Assembly (NCBI GenBank): GCA_011317545.1 | Contig: WUJK01000003.1 | Span: forward strand, 1,860,001-1,924,000 | Length of the DNA stretch: 64,000 bases | Origin: Coniella vitis | Lineage: Eukaryota; Ascomycota; Sordariomycetes; Diaporthales; Schizoparmaceae | Reading direction: 5' to 3' | Part shown: positions 10,690 through 21,360 of the stretch, piece after piece | How the letters are laid out: the number at the start of each line of letters is the position of its first letter | Position numbering within the stretch: the stretch's first letter is position 1 | Program-made: the position numbers and the translations under genes | Notes under the pieces: generated by a model | The model's input: only the letters and a program-made list of their open reading frames with translations | What the model was told of the DNA's origin: nothing | Database searches by the model: none

Positions 10690-12530
10690 TATTAAGCGGG
10701 AATATTATAAAGAGCTAAGGTTATTATAGCTATTATATTTACTATAGTAAAGGTATCGATTAAGCGGCGACGGTAGCGATATTTATAGGTAGTTTAATAA
10801 TAGTTTTAGTCTTAATAATAATAATAATAGCTTTCTTTAATAGAGGTATAATACCCGTTTTAAGAATATACTTTATAATAGTTTTAAACTTAGTAAGCTT
10901 AGCCTTATTTACTAACTTTATAAGTATCGGCTAACGAGTATTATAAGCGGGGTTAGATCGAAATCTATATAGATTATTATTATCGTCGGAATTACTCTTA
11001 TTATTATTATCGTTATTATTATTATTTTTACTATTAATCTTAGTAATCTTTTTATTCTTTTTATTATTAATCTTAATCTTCTTAATCTTCTTTATAACGG
11101 GGGCGACGGCGACGGCGGTAGGGGGCTATTATAATTTACGCTTCTTACTAACTTAAGGATTATCTATATATATAGTAGTTAGTATAATAATTAATATAGT
11201 ATAAATTCTATAAATATTATATATTAAAAGGTAATATATACTAGCGGTAATAGCGAGGGTAGCGGTTTACTATATTTTATAAGTCTTACCTATTTAACTA
11301 TTATCTATAATAAAAAATTATTAATATATTAATTAATATTATATAGGTTATATAAATAGTAATAGAAGATATATTAGTATTAAGTAAAGCGACTTTAGTA
11401 ATAGTAATAATAATAACTTTAATATAATAATTATACTTATTACCCTCGGAACTATAATAATAATTACTATAAGTATTAAAAGTAATATTAATAAAGTTAA
11501 TATATTCGATAAAAGGCCCGCGATTATCCGTATATTTTACGTAAGGAATAAGAGCCGGTTATCCTAATAATTATAATATAAAGCCCTTAATAGTTTAAAT
11601 ACGATTAAATTTAATATAAGTAAGGGGCCGGAGAATAATATTACTAGTATTATTATCGTCGGCTTTATAGTATTAATCGAGGATATTAAGGGTTATTGGT
11701 AATTTTTTAATACTTCGGCCGAATCGAGCGATAATAATAAGTACTTAGTTACTAGGAATAGTTATAGGCTAGGCGCTAATACTAAATTAAATCGGAGGAA
11801 TATTAGGAATATCGTTATTATCGTTATTATTATTATTATTACTATCGCTATTACCGTCCGTATTATTATCGTCGTCCTTATTATTATTATTATTACCGTT
11901 TATATCGTTATTACCGTCGTTATTATTATTATTATATACGCCCGTATTATTAGCGTTAATATTATCGTTATTATTATTATTATTATTATCGCCGCCGTTA
12001 TTATTATTATTATTATTATTATTATCGCCGTCCTTATCGTTATTATTATTACCGTTTATATCGTTATCGCTATTATAATTACCGTTACTACCGTTAATAG
12101 CATTATAGCTAGCTATAGTAGTAGTAATAATAGTAGTTAAGTTACTAATTCCCCTATATAATATTAGATATACTCTTTTAAAACGTATTTAATATATAGC
12201 GGGGGTAGCGGATATAATGGTAATAGATATATTAGGTTCTAATAAGGTACGGAATAGAAGTTCTATAATAAAGATATCTAAAATATTAGTAAAGGCCGTA
12301 GATATTAATAAATTTAGATATATAGACTAGGAGATAGTATTCTTATAGATTGAATTAACCGTATTTATACTTATACGTATATTAACGATTATTACTATTA
12401 TTATAAAAAGTAAATATATATTTAGGCGTAGCGTATACTTCGTTAGAAAGAAGGCGTACTTTTTAAAAGGCACGGTATCTTTAAATATTAATAATAACGG
12501 TGCCGTAAGCTTCGCAGTAGGCAGATTTGC
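10690..12530 (-). pseudogene. Decayed minus-strand coding region with Asn/Asp-rich and Lys-rich tracts
   Basis: On the minus strand two long blocks read as protein with TAA/TAG as the only stops: about 12530-11240 in one frame and about 11146-10690 in another, joined across an intron-like gap ending in TTAG. The first includes 11820-12080, an Asn-rich tract with Asp and Gly kept in strict triplet register for about 90 codons. The second starts with KKRK and a run of Lys/Ile/Asn codons that could be a nuclear localisation signal. I do not recognise the protein. It may be a second Helitron protein, a captured host gene, or the gene of another element. The frame is still open at 12530, just outside the RIP block, and no ATG survives. 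Confidence 0.45.
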
Positions 12531-12690
12531 ATATAGACCAATCAGATACTATAGAATCATCAAAGCCCCATATATTTTTCGATACTAAAAGCTCCCTGCA
12601 AGGGTCCCGCCCGTGGGCGGCGAACCGTAGCGAAGCGAAGGTGCTCGTTCAAGATATCCCAGAATGTCGCCTGGCAATTTCCATCATCCT

Positions 12691-14789
12691 TCAATATCTG
12701 GTGCCAAGACTATCAGCTCGGTGTCTGCCCTCCCTTCCCTTCGCCATCAGATTGACTGCTGTGCTAGACTTCTTTCTCAGCGCTCCGGGCTTCAGCCGCC
12801 GTGCCATTTGATATGCCCGGTCGAGCTCCGTCTCAATTGCACACCGAATCCGTAGCGCTGATACAGCAGGCCAGACGCTCCGCTCGCCTCGCAAAATCCA
12901 GTAGTCTAGCGTCTCCCTTGTTGGCGTCTCCAGTAATCGCACAAAATCACCCGTAGTCACTTCTGGTACGAGCATCACGCTAGGGCCCGGAATCGCTTCG
13001 TCTACCAGGAAGCGCCGGATGCTGGTGGGCAAGAGACCAAGCGTGTCCAGCTGACGCAGTCGGTGTCGTATCTCGAGACCAACCATCCTCATCAGAAAAG
13101 AAGTCACCGAGTTCGTGGTACTGCGCGTCTCGAAGCGTGAAGGGCCGTGCATGTCGGATTGAAGAAATGGGATGAGATAAGGCCTTGCTTGCGAGACGAT
13201 AAAGTGATTGACATTGAACAATTCTGCAATACGCATGAGTGGAGATTCGCGCTCCGTGTACGAGGCACGTGTCCAATGTTGGAGCTCAACCTCGTCGGCA
13301 GGCGCCCACGGCACAATGTTACCGTCTTGGTCTTTGCAGAGGATGGCGTTCGCTCGGTGTCCGTATAACGAGGGGGTAGATGCGTTCGATGCTACTGCGG
13401 CCGTCCAGATGAGCTATGTACACGATAAATCAATACTGCTCGGTCACAATCCGGGGCATGGAAGGCTCCCAAGGGACATACCACGTTTGGCGCCGTCAGG
13501 TAGTTTAACAGCGTTGGTACACCTGCACGGCCAGCCGTAGCAACGGTGATGTTCAAGACTCTCTTGCTCCGCACAAATGCCTCCTCAAACGTCAAATCTC
13601 CAACATTTGCACGTACACAATTCTCGAGGACCTTGACATCGAGAAAGTAACCCTCGCGGCAGAATCTCACTACCCTACGAAGCAGTGTCTTCCATCGATT
13701 TGCATTCCCCTGTTTTGTGTTGTAGAATTCGAAGCCCTTGTCTTTGGTTTTAGCACGGGGCGAAAACGCAGTCAGGTCGATTCCGTCGCCTTTAAGTACT
13801 GCTGGCAACTCCTCTTCCTTGTGGATAGCAACTAGTGCGGCAATGAGCGCTCCTGTAGCTGTGCCAGTAATGATACGAGGGAGCAGACCGCGTAGGAACA
13901 ATGCCTTGACGACACCTAGATGGCATAGACCAAAGATTGCACCGCCCTGCAAGACAAGCGTACTGCGCCCAAAAGCTTGTCGTGTATCATGCACGAAATC
14001 AAGCTTCATCTGGGTCGACATTGTCATTGGCACCTTGATGTTTGCATCGGCCGCATCACCTCCAGCACTGGTGGTGCTACCGGCTGTTGCCGACTTGTTT
14101 CGAAAGTGGACCGCTGGCGCCTGCGGTTGCGTAGATGATGCTCCGGGCATAGTCAATCCAGTACCGGATGTGTTGTTCGTTGCTGTTGTCGTTCCTGTAT
14201 CGAAGCCGCCCACTCCACTCGGCGGCACAGCGGGCAGGCCACTGATATCCTCGAGCGCTTCAGCCACTTGAGTGATGTACTCTTCAATGAGGAATTTGGT
14301 TCCTGCAAAGCTCCTGTTGTACAGTTTTGTCGCAGTAATGTTTCCCAGATTTCGCACGAGGCCGCATCGCAACAAGTTCACCAAGCCATGGACGTCCTGC
14401 TCTTCACGCGCAGTAATTAAGCTGTCCAGTCGTTCGTTGATAAGTCTGTAGTCGTAGTATCTAGAAACCTGATTATAACGCCAGAAATCGAGTCCAAGAA
14501 GGTTATCGAGCCGCAGCGCTGCCTCTTCCCATTCTTCGTACAGTTCGGCATGTCGGAGGACATCGAGCCAAAGCTCAGCGGGGGCCTTGCGACGCCACCA
14601 GTCGAAGATTCTCTGTAAAGGGCAAGGGAGGAAGTGGCAGTAGCTTGTCAGTCTTTTCTGTTGTTAATCGCTTCTACTGTCGAGGAAGTACAGTGTTTAT
14701 TGCATTTGAGGACTTACCCTGCGCCAGAAATCAAAGATCTCTATAAGGACGGCCCAAATGCCCAAGATGACTCTGGCCACCGACGCCAT
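12691..14789 (-). CDS. Patatin-like (Tgl/PNPLA-type) protein, catalytic dyad apparently missing
   Basis: Model: exons 14789-14718, 14612-13482 and 13413-12691, 641 aa. Donors GTAAGT and GTATGT, acceptors ACAG and ATAG, phases match. The N-terminus has a hydrophobic helix, then a domain like the DUF3336 found before the patatin fold in fungal triacylglycerol lipases. The oxyanion-hole motif GGAxFG..HLGV is present. The nucleophile elbow, normally G-x-S-x-G, reads G-T-A-T-G (residues 274-278, Ala codon GCT at 13859-13857). The usual Asp-Gly pair of the dyad is also missing from its expected place (about residues 445-463), while the following RIAELFNVNHFIVSQ motif is intact. I infer a non-catalytic homologue, perhaps at lipid droplets or the ER. 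Its 3' end lies about 200 bp from the RIP block. Confidence 0.88.
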
Positions 14790-15599
14790 AGTGCTTGACT
14801 GCACAGCGTGTCGGTATCAGTTCGGGGACTGTGGGCGTGATCGGCATCTCAGCGCCTTAGTTCACAGACTGTAGATGGGTACAAGAAATGCATCGTGGGG
14901 AGGAGTAAGATTAGGTCAGGATTGAGGTTTCCGAAATTGTGTTGCGATAGTGTGAAGTACTGGTAGTCTAGCAGTACCTAGCGTCTCAAATGCCAATGAT
15001 GACAGCCCCCAGCACGGTAGCTACCACGATCCAAGCTACTTATTAGCACCCTGACCCGTGCCTTCCGTTGACATGTGAAAGGCTCCACCAAGCGACTTGA
15101 ATAATCCACCTCCATGTTGCATGCGAGCAAAGGCAGAGGCGAGAATTCATCAGATATTGCAAATTACAGTCCTTTCGATATGTACAAAACATTCATTATC
15201 AAAGCAATGGTTATCTGCTGCTCTCTCTTGCTTGATCGTGTCAAGAGCGGAAACGCTTGGTTGCCCGTTTTTCAACCGCATGTTCACAATCCCAAGGTCA
15301 GATCCGTCCACGAGCTCAGTTGAGGAAAGAGAAGATAAAGGCAGTGGTCAAGTGAGTCGGAAACCACTGCCATATCAGATAAAGCCTTCGATGCGCATAT
15401 CTTCGGAGCTGTTTATTTCGGCGGTAAAACCAGGCCGAGCTGCAAACGAAGGGCACATGAATCACCTGGACTGTCCATCAATCGATTAATTCCATGAGCC
15501 TGGCTTTTTAATGATGTCTGCTCAGTTGTTCGGCTTATTGAGCCGCCGCTCAACCGTGACTGGACCCGAAATCCAACTCCTACAGCAAGTATAGAGCGT
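14790..15599. other. Intergenic region, promoter side of the patatin-like gene
   Basis: Lies between two minus-strand genes: promoter of the patatin-like gene and 3' flank of leo1. A 130-codon open frame at 15097-15489 (+) has no recognisable family and no coding-like composition. No RNA gene or repeat seen. Confidence 0.4.
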
Positions 15600-16926
15600 T
15601 TATTCATCCTCGTCATCATCAGACAAAACCCGCCGGACCCGCCGACGCCCGTGGTCTCCAGATGCCGCTGGAGCATCTTCATCATCCGAGTCCTGGGTTC
15701 TCTTGCGCTTTGCACGCGGCCGCTCAAATTCGATATCGCCATCGTCCAAGATATCCTCCTCCTCTTCCTCGTTGTCCTCTTCGATGCTTTCCTCGTCATC
15801 CGATGCAGCAATGAAGCCGTCGTCCATGTCGTATTGGTTGGTGCGATGTACGCCGTCTCCATCGTCATCATCTGTGTCGTAGTCATCATTTGGTCGTCGC
15901 GACCGCTTGGAAGAACCTCCAGGGCCCCTCTTTCGTCCCGACGTCGAGCGCCTAGCACCCTCCAGATCACCAATAGAGAGGCCGCCCTTGCGGTAGCCAC
16001 CAGCCCCTCCCTCCATGCGTATTTGAGCGTTCTCGCGGCGCCGCTGAGCGCGAGCGCGCTCCTTTTCTGCCATTTCGGCCTGCTTCTTTTGCAACTCAGG
16101 ATCTTGCGTAGCTGTAATGATCATCTCGCCTTCCTTCAAGCTGCCCTTGGCCTGACCCATCTTTTCCTTGAGACGCTCCGTATCTTCTTCCACGCGCTGC
16201 TTGTCCGGGCGAATAGCCCACTCCTCAGTGACATGTCCAACTGTAAGGAGCTGTGCATGGGCCGAGTGCGCAGCAGCAACATAACGGTGGGCGTCGCGGT
16301 CAGCCATGTACGCCTTATTTTGTGGCGGAACTTGTGCCTTGACTTGTATATCGTAGTGTTCGAGGCCGACCTGCATAGTCATTGAGCCGTCGCTCCACTT
16401 ATAAATGTTTGTATTGCTTTCGAGCTCGCCAGTCTCGAGGTTCCGGCGGTAGCGCACAAGATTGATGGGGATGCGGCTTCTGGCGTTCTCGAGCGCCCAA
16501 GCAGACGGTTGAAACTCGTCTGCGTCAAATGGCTCAGGTACGAAGCGCAGGAAATTGGGCACTTTGGCGAGTTGCATCTGCGAATTGGTCAGCAGATGAA
16601 GACGTAGCAGGATGCATAATATGCCATGAGCAACTCACGTTTCCGTCCTTGAGCTTAGGGAGACCGTGTCGGTATACAACATCTTGCATGATAGTCTCGC
16701 TCTTGATTGGGCCCTCGCTTTCTTCTCTCTGGCTGCGATCGTCGCGCTCCGACGCACTGTCTTGCGCGGGAGCTTGCCTGTCACCGTGCTCCGAGGCTAG
16801 TTCATCATCGCTTCCAATGGGTGGGTTGTCCTCGATCTGTGACACATCACTGGCTCCATCGTCACCAAAGAGGTCGTCGCCTCCCCCGTCAGAGACGTCG
16901 TCGATACGCTCGTCCACGTCCGACAT
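15600..16926 (-). CDS. leo1: Leo1, subunit of the Paf1 transcription elongation complex
   Basis: Model: exons 16926-16639 and 16577-15600, 421 aa, joined by a 61-bp intron (donor GTGAGT, acceptor GCAG). Layout matches Leo1: an acidic, Asp/Glu/Ser-rich N-terminus; a conserved core starting near residue 97 (LAKVPNFLRFVPEPFD) and containing NLVRYRRNLETGELESNT and SDGSMTMQVG; then a Lys/Arg/Glu coiled region and a C-terminal tail of alternating acidic and basic tracts ending in DDEDE. Leo1 works with Paf1, Ctr9, Cdc73 and Rtf1 on elongating RNA polymerase II and supports histone marks. The gene shares a 637-bp divergent region with the Mob2-type gene. Start: the first ATG, which gives the acidic N-terminus seen in the family. 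Confidence 0.93.
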
Positions 16927-17564
16927 GATCAGAGATGTTTGTATCGGAGTCGATTAGGAATTGGACCTTGGGCTCAGACTGGGTGTGAGATGGTCTTGGG
17001 TTCAAAGTTCAACCATAAGATGCGAACCGAGCCTTGGGCGGGTCAATGCAGGTGTATTTCAGGTCGCAAATCTGTAACAATAGAGGCTGAGAGTGGCGGC
17101 TTCGCACAGGAGGAGAATGTCTTTGGGTGGGTCTGCGGCTTGGAATATGTCGCCCGTGGAATTGCGCTGCAGGCTCGCCAATCGAGCTCGCCAGGGTTTG
17201 GGAGAAAGCTCAGAGGAGAAGGCAAGACAGCAAGGCTGGCCTGCCGGCGGGACGAGGCTAGTTCCCAAAGCAGTTTAGTGCGGACATTCTCGCGCCCCTT
17301 GGTGTGATGCAACGGCCTGGCAAAGCTGGCCCGCGCTGAATCCGAGGCTGTTGAACCCCTTATTTTCAACTGCCATGCTCAACTTATACAGCACGCAACC
17401 TCACAACCATCTTGAACTTTCCCACCTCTTCGATCCCACCACCGCGAGGCGCAGTACTTGTCCCTCGCAACGCTAGGACCGACAGATTTCCGCTTGCAGC
17501 GCAGTGCAGCGACGACCTCGGCCCTGTATCAAGCGGCTTCAGAGCGATTGCTACGTCACAAGCC
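16927..17564. promoter_or_regulatory. Shared divergent promoter region of leo1 and the Mob2-type gene
   Basis: The two start codons face away from each other across 638 bp. I see no clear TATA box. Small open frames here on both strands are not convincing as genes. Confidence 0.5.
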
Positions 17565-19309
17565 ATGTCCAACCTATTCTCTGGGATGTGAGTCCTCTTA
17601 CACGCAAGATTTTGTCTTTGTCACCATTTCCTCTGCCGTGGACCAGCAATATCCGTATCATTACTCGTCCCAATGTCCTGTTCTTCCAGGCTTGGGCTGA
17701 AGCATCTCGATTTCCGCTCCAGCTCCTCTTCAAAGCTACCTCTGTCAATGCCCCTTCCCTTCAGCACTGAAGTGCACTGCTGGCAGAGGTGAGAGTTCGT
17801 GGGCACCGCACTTTGAGTGTCTTGGACTAGGGGCCTGGTTGCCAGGTTGGCTGAGAATTGGGTTGACTTCTGAGCCTCATCATCTGTGCTATTTCGTTCT
17901 GTCTCCCGCCTGTCACCTTGCAAGCTGCGTCGATTCTAGCACTGTGGCGACCATTTATCCTCGAAGTTATTGCCTCTTGTCACGTCTGGATTTCTTTGGA
18001 CATTTCCAGGGTCGTTCTCATTGCAGAACCGCTAATTAAATTGTGTTGTAGCAACGCCCGCTTCCGGGGCTCCAACAGCAAGTCGCCTGGACCGGGCAAG
18101 AGTGGCAGTGGTTCCAGCCAGCCGCCACTGTCGCCCTTGAATCTCGACAGGTCGCAAAACAGCCAGTCACCCGCGTCTGCTGGTCTGTCAGCAAACCTCC
18201 CACCACTTCCCAAGTCTCCATCCCTGGCCCAGACAATAGGCATGGATGAACAGAGTGGTATGATGGCCACTGGCCAGGATGTTCTCGACACGTATCACTT
18301 GCCGCGGGCTCTGCCCCTATGGCTCAACGCCAACTACGCCAAGCACATCGTCAAGGGCAACTTCATGACTCTGAGTGCGAGACCAAAGACGGTCGAGCCT
18401 GGAGAGTGGATTGCGCATCAAGGTGGGTGATACGTTTACGGCTCACGGTATTCCATGTTGCGTGCTTGATTGGTCTAACATCCCGTAGTGGTTGAGCACT
18501 ACCGAAATTTGTGGAATTTCGTACGCGTCATTCACGAGAAGGAAGAGGATGGCGTGTCCATTTGCAATTCAGCCACATGCCCGCGCATGTCAGCAGGACA
18601 GTATGTTTTACCTGAGTCACAATCACTGCGCAAAGGCTGACATCCCACTGCAGAAACCACTCTTTCACATGGTTGAACAGCCGAAGAGAACCTGTCGAGC
18701 TGCCAGCTTATGAGTACATCACACTTATGTTCGTCGCCTCTAATCTGCCTTTCTATCCCATGAAAAAAATGATTCGCTGCAGCCCTCGTGTACTTGCCTA
18801 GTCTTTCAAGGGATGCTAACGAACCTGTCACAAATAGGCAGCGGTGGATATCTGGCAAGATTGACGACACAAAGATCTTTCCCACCGAGGCATCTGGCGT
18901 TTCATATGCACACAACCCCAACATAACCACAACTCCTCTATCACACCTCACAAACCCCGGCGAGCCAGACTGGGTTGGCAAGCGCTCCGGCTTCCCGCAA
19001 AACTTTGTCGAAGTCTGCCAGACAATCTTTCGCCAAATGTTCCGCGTCTACTCTCACCTCTACTGGGCCCACTATGTTGAGCCCTTCTATCACCTGAACC
19101 TGGAGAAGCAGCTGAACAGCTGCTTCAGCCACTTCATCCTAACCGCCACCGCGCTGGATATGCTCCGACCGCACGAGCTCGAGCCAATGCAACCTCTGAT
19201 CGACCTCTGGGCCGCTAACGGCACCTTCCCTCCAGAGTCCAAGGCCTACGAGTACGCACACCTGAGTGCTGGCCAGAAACTGCTTCAGTTGGCTGGCAAC
19301 CCTGCTTAA
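17565..19309 (+). CDS. mob2: Mob2-type MOB kinase activator
   Basis: Model: exons 17565-17587, 18052-18422, 18489-18600, 18654-18728 and 18838-19309, 350 aa. Exon 1 is only 23 nt and is followed by a 464-bp intron, long for this genome. The N-terminal third is Ser/Pro-rich. The Mob1/phocein fold follows with zinc ligands Cys157 and Cys162 (CNSATCPRMSAG) and His267 and His272 (SHLYWAH), spaced as in human MOB1. WLNSRREPVELP and the insert between residues 210 and 241 look like the filamentous-fungal Mob2 group, which activates the NDR kinase Cbk1/COT1 in polar growth, and not like Mob1. The exon 4 donor is GTTCGT, slightly unusual, but phase and similarity support it. Confidence 0.85.
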
Positions 19310-20373
19310 GCCCAAATATACCACACAGGAAGCCTGGAATGGGCGCTATGATCCGCAAACCAAGGGCACCAGGCCCAACGGTTCCTAAGGACAGTGAACG
19401 AGCATATTCACATCAATGCTCTGGCATATACCTATGTAATGAGTCCCCTGTTGATTGCTGGCTTACAGAGCTGGACAGGGCATATCAAAAGAGGAGTATG
19501 GTCCATGTATGCCTGCTATACGTTGTGGTGGAGAGTTTGGTTCAACGTACACTCCCAATGCATGTATTTGCATGGTTTTGGAGGGAAAGCAGAAAGGTCC
19601 AACAAAATTTAGCAATAGTACCCCTAGTTGGGTGTCAGCTGGACTGATGAGAAAATAGCTATATTACGTTATATATGCTGCTAGCTAGAGCACCCTACGC
19701 ATAACTTGTGTGTCTATGGGTATGAATGATGTATGGCTACCTAGGTATTGCTAGGTCCCAGCATGAACACTTAATCACCTTCTACTGCTAGTACATTTTC
19801 ACTTGAATGATGAGATCGTTCGGAAATAGAGCCTCCTACTAACATCACTTATTTACAATTTCTACAGGCTGTAACGTTAACATGAACACTATTTCAGCTA
19901 TGTGCCAATATCCCAATCACGTATTTGGGATTTGTCAGTTCATCAATACTGCGGAGACAGTGAAAAAGTAGAACATATCTTCTCGGAGTCACATTTGTAC
20001 GGACACGAGCGTTGCCGACATGTATCTGGTAAGTAGCAAGCAAGGAGAAGAAAAGAGGAAGGAAAGATATCGTCACTTCAATACCACCAAATCGACTTTT
20101 AGGACTCCCTATTCTTGGTTCATTCAGCCCCGTGCAACCGCCATCGCAAAACCGTAAGTCCCTCTTCCGATAACCTTGTTTATAGTGGCATATAGACACT
20201 ACTCAACTATTTAACGCTCTGCACTGAATTATAGTCCTCTGAAGTCAGAAGCTGCCAGCAAAGGTGTAGCTTCGTTTTTATGCCAATAGCACCACTGATA
20301 TTTATACCAGCACATTCAAAAAGTCCATTTTAACTCAAAAGAAAAGAGGATCTGTAGACGGTAAGGGCATCTT
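19310..20373. other. Convergent intergenic region between mob2 and hap3
   Basis: Downstream of two convergent genes. AT-richer than its surroundings, as expected for 3' UTRs and polyadenylation regions. No gene, RNA or repeat recognised. Confidence 0.4.
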
Positions 20374-21360
20374 TTAATACCCCTCTCCAGCTCCAGCGCC
20401 AGTTCCAGGTTGGGCATACATGTAGTTAGCCTCTGCGCCCTCAGCACCTTGACCTGTCAACTCCCCAGCTTGAAAGCTTGCCGAGCCTGCGTTTGACGGA
20501 CCACCAGCGCCACCTTGACCACCGTAGCCGCCTTGGCTGTCAGGGCGGTTTTGAGGGTTTTCGTTTCGGTTTGTCTGAGATTGCTGTACGATATATTAGC
20601 CAACTGCTTATCCATCCTGCGTTGAGGTGCAAAAGTCCTACCTCGCGGTATTTGCTAAGATAGATTTTCAATGCCTCAGAATAATTCTCGAATCCAAGCG
20701 ACGTCATGGCAAACAGAATATCCTCTCCATTGACAGTCTTTCGCTTTTCTTGGTGGCACTTTTCCGACGCTGTCCGATGTCAGCTTAGAGAGAACGCGGC
20801 TGAAGACATGATCCGGGTGCAAACTTTACCTTCACTCGTGATGAAGGAAATAAATTCGCTGACACATTCCTGCATACACTCCTTGGCCTCTTTTGCTATC
20901 TTTGCATTCTCTGGAAGGGCATTCTTCATGATCCGGGCGACTGGCGCGAAGTTGCGTATGTTAGCATCATATTGGTCGTACTTGTCAGCCTTGGAGTGAG
21001 GACGAGCCGCCTTCGGCGACCTGGAACGCGAGCCGTGGGACATGAGCGAATAGAAAAGCGCACTTCTATGCCCAGAAGACTGGATAGAGGTATGCCACTC
21101 ATCCAACGCCGACGCAGCCATGCAGCGAAAAGGAGCAAAGAGCAAGCAGCGTCCTCCAAGCAAGAAGCACGGTGAGCACTGTCCAAGGGGTTGAACGCAC
21201 CGTTTGCGATGGGCAACCATCGGTCCTGCTCCTTGACTTCGAATTCATAGGCGAGGCCAGCGGCCTGTGGGTCTTGAGGGTCGTTCATTTGTGCTTCTTC
21301 GTCTGGTGATTGTACACTTTGTTCGACCTCCTTCGGAGGGGATTGGGGGGAATTCGACAT
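20374..21360 (-). CDS. hap3: CCAAT-binding factor subunit Hap3/NF-YB
   Basis: Model: exons 21360-21201, 20940-20830, 20769-20642 and 20583-20374, 202 aa. Introns of 260, 60 and 58 bp, all GT-AG with matching phases. The histone-fold core runs from about residue 45 to 133 and is almost canonical: DRWLPIANVARIMKNALPEN, AKEAKECMQECVSEFISF, EKCHQEKRKTVNGEDILFAM, LGFENYSEALKIYLSKYRE. The N-terminus is acidic and the C-terminus Gly/Gln-rich. Hap3 pairs with Hap5 through the histone fold and, with Hap2, binds CCAAT boxes; in filamentous fungi the complex recruits HapX for iron control. The third intron separates the core from the variable Gly-rich tail. Confidence 0.95.

Larger units (their letters stand above)
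4060..12490. other. RIP-saturated AT-rich block
   Basis: Over about 8.4 kb the dinucleotides CpA and TpG are almost absent while TpA is very common. This is the expected end state of CpA-to-TpA mutation (RIP) of repeated DNA in Pezizomycotina. ATG codons are therefore almost absent, so decayed genes here cannot be found by a start codon. The exception is 5772-6300 (TRIM), which keeps many CA/TG. The borders are sharp: ordinary sequence resumes near 12490-12510. Traces of decayed coding sequence, listed separately, show that the block is made of transposons. Confidence 0.92.

Noticed and set aside
11820..12080. TTA/ATT-rich trinucleotide pattern as a plain microsatellite or CRISPR-like array
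   Set aside because: The units vary, with Asp, Gly and Lys codons, while the frame is kept on the minus strand. There are no repeats with spacers.
15097..15489. 130-codon open frame on the plus strand
   Set aside because: No domain and no splice or composition support; lies in a promoter region.
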